This document shows, one piece after another, positions 4,823 through 6,084 of a DNA stretch of 6,084 nucleotides; the first letter of the stretch is position 1, and each line of letters starts with the position of its first letter. The notes under the pieces were generated by a model, which saw only the letters and a list, made by a program, of their open reading frames with translations, was not told where the DNA came from and did not search any database. The DNA is from an uncultured Clostridia bacterium (GTDB taxonomy: Bacteria > Bacillota > Clostridia > Lachnospirales > Lachnospiraceae), in assembly GCA_946611595.1 (NCBI GenBank), contig CAMODY010000107.1, positions 1-6,084 on the forward strand, written 5' to 3'. The translations under genes were made by a program, and so were the position numbers.

Positions 4823-6084
4823 GAAAAAGAGATTATTTGGATACCTGAAGAGTTTGACGGCGAAACAATCGAAGTTGCCTATCGTAAAGGTGTTCCGGGT
4901 AAGACCAAAGAAGAAATGGAAGCGATGATCGCAAGAGGCGAGAGACCGCATCTGTTTAACTTCTGCGGAAAACTGAACCCGAGAACCTACAGCCCGGAAG
5001 AGGGCATCATCTGTATGCAGGATGTTGCTACCAAACTTCGGGACGGCACAACGATCTATTCCGACATCTACATGCCGGATGAACCTGGCAAGAAGTTCCC
5101 TCTGCTGATTTCATGGAGCCCGTTCTCCAAACGTCCGGCAGAAGGAATGCAGGAATGGAAACTCATGGGAGTTCCGCCAGGAACAGTATCTGAAATGGCA
5201 AAATTTGAATCCACTGACCCGGGCTACTGGTGCCACATCGGTTATGCCGTTGCAAACGTAGACCCGAGAGGTGTTGGTAACTCCGAAGGCAATGTAGAGC
5301 AGTATGGTCCGCAGGGCGCACGAGATGGCTATGATTACATCGAGTGGGCAGCTGAGCAGGACTGGTGCAGCGGAAAGATTGCTCTTTTCGGTAACTCCGG
5401 TGTTGCTATGAGCGCTGCAAGAATCGCAGCAGAGCAGCCGCCACACCTTACCTGTGTTGCTCTTTGGGAGCTGACCTCCGATATGTACAGAGAATCTCTG
5501 GCAGTCGGCGGCATCATGGCTCCGTCCTTCAACGAAGATATCCTTGCCGGCATCGCATGCAAGAACTACATCGAAGATCTTCCGACGATGGCAGCAAAAT
5601 ATCCGCTGATCAACAAATATTGGGAGAGCAAGATCGTGAAATGGGATAAGATCCGCATTCCGACCTATGTTTGCTCCGGATGGTGCCATATCCACCTGAG
5701 AGGATCTCTGGAGACCTTCAGAAGAATCCGTTCCGGTAAGAAATGGCTCCGCGCCCACAGAGAATTTGAGTGGCCGGATACATACGAGAGAAGCAATGTT
5801 GCTGATCTGACCGCATTCTATGATCGTTATCTGAAGAACATCCGCAACGGCTGGGAGTTTACACCGAAGGTACGTGTCGATGTTATGGATGCATATGATT
5901 ATGACTACGCGGTCAAACGTGTGGAAGATAACTGGCCGATCAAGAGAACGGAATACAAAAAGATTTATCTGGATGCTTCTAATATGGGCACAAGCCTTGA
6001 AAAACCGTTCGAGAAAGAAGCAGAAGTTTCTTATGATCCGAAGACCGAAAGCGTTATCTTCGATTACAAGTTTGAAGAAGATAC
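4820..6084 (+). CDS. CocE/NonD-family alpha/beta hydrolase, 3' end outside the window
   Basis: An open frame of 421 codons continues past the window; family members usually have 550-650 residues, so the C-terminal jelly-roll domain is mostly missing. The family (Pfam S15 fold) cleaves esters or amides, including X-Pro peptides, cocaine and acylated antibiotics. Visible parts: a roughly 65-residue N-terminal extension; the entry strand LRDGTTIYSDIYMP (73-86); NVDPRGVGNSEG (146-157), the family's D-x-R-G-x-G-x-S-x-G; the nucleophile elbow FGNSGVA with Ser193; WELTSDMYRE (216-225); GWCHIHLRGS (287-296); and LRAHREFEWPD (310-320) with His313, the likely catalytic His. F102 (SWSPFSK) and H290 replace residues that are Tyr and Asp in cocaine esterase. 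No signal peptide, so cytoplasmic. Start: TTG at 4820 has GAGGTGA (4808-4814) at good spacing; the in-frame GTG at 4811 lies inside that site, and a stop at 4787 closes the frame upstream. Divergent from lysR and probably its target. Confidence 0.87.
   Translation, partial: MEKEIIWIPEEFDGETIEVAYRKGVPGKTKEEMEAMIARGERPHLFNFCGKLNPRTYSPEEGIICMQDVATKLRDGTTIYSDIYMPDEPGKKFPLLISWSPFSKRPAEGMQEWKLMGVPPGTVSEMAKFESTDPGYWCHIGYAVANVDPRGVGNSEGNVEQYGPQGARDGYDYIEWAAEQDWCSGKIALFGNSGVAMSAARIAAEQPPHLTCVALWELTSDMYRESLAVGGIMAPSFNEDILAGIACKNYIEDLPTMAAKYPLINKYWESKIVKWDKIRIPTYVCSGWCHIHLRGSLETFRRIRSGKKWLRAHREFEWPDTYERSNVADLTAFYDRYLKNIRNGWEFTPKVRVDVMDAYDYDYAVKRVEDNWPIKRTEYKKIYLDASNMGTSLEKPFEKEAEVSYDPKTESVIFDYKFEED

Noticed and set aside
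5111..5758. A 215-codon open frame on the - strand inside the hydrolase
   Set aside because: It lies antisense to a gene with clear family motifs throughout, has no recognisable domain, and its length reflects the codon use of the + strand gene.

Overview
The window looks like chromosomal DNA of an anaerobic, moderate-GC Bacillota, most likely a gut Clostridia/Lachnospiraceae type. The reasons are the strong AGGAGG ribosome-binding sites, short A/T-rich intergenic regions with hairpin plus T-tract terminators, and a flavin/cysteine-rich redox gene set. The taxonomic call is inference from style, not from a marker gene. I see no rRNA, tRNA, insertion sequence or CRISPR array.

Layout, left to right. 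(1) Positions 1-145 hold an imperfect palindrome, a terminator for a gene off the left edge, and a likely promoter. (2) 146-853 (+) is a cytoplasmic TPR protein. (3) A shared bidirectional terminator at 876-906 separates it from a leftward two-gene operon: an FAD-dependent fumarate-reductase-like oxidoreductase (1996-3465, -) followed 33 bases later by a flavodoxin-fold reductase with extra cysteine motifs and a zinc ribbon (964-1962, -). (4) A 214-base gap (3466-3679) holds a terminator hairpin and a candidate operator. (5) 3680-4594 (-) is a LysR-type regulator. (6) A 225-base divergent control region follows. (7) A CocE/NonD-family alpha/beta hydrolase starts with TTG at 4820 (+) and runs off the right edge.

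The most notable non-coding signal is one 16-bp element, ACAAC-N6-GTTGT followed by RGC. It occurs three times, always intergenic: before the TPR gene, before the flavoenzyme operon, and between lysR and the hydrolase. In the divergent region it lies where a LysR protein would activate the hydrolase (centred near -66 of a TACAAT -10 box) and overlaps the -35 box of lysR. The simplest reading is a small LysR-controlled regulon in which a cytoplasmic hydrolase opens an ester or amide and a flavin-dependent pair reduces the product. The substrate cannot be read from the sequence. The system as a whole (hydrolase, FAD reductase, multi-cofactor flavodoxin, TPR protein, one regulator) is the candidate undescribed unit here; each family on its own is known.
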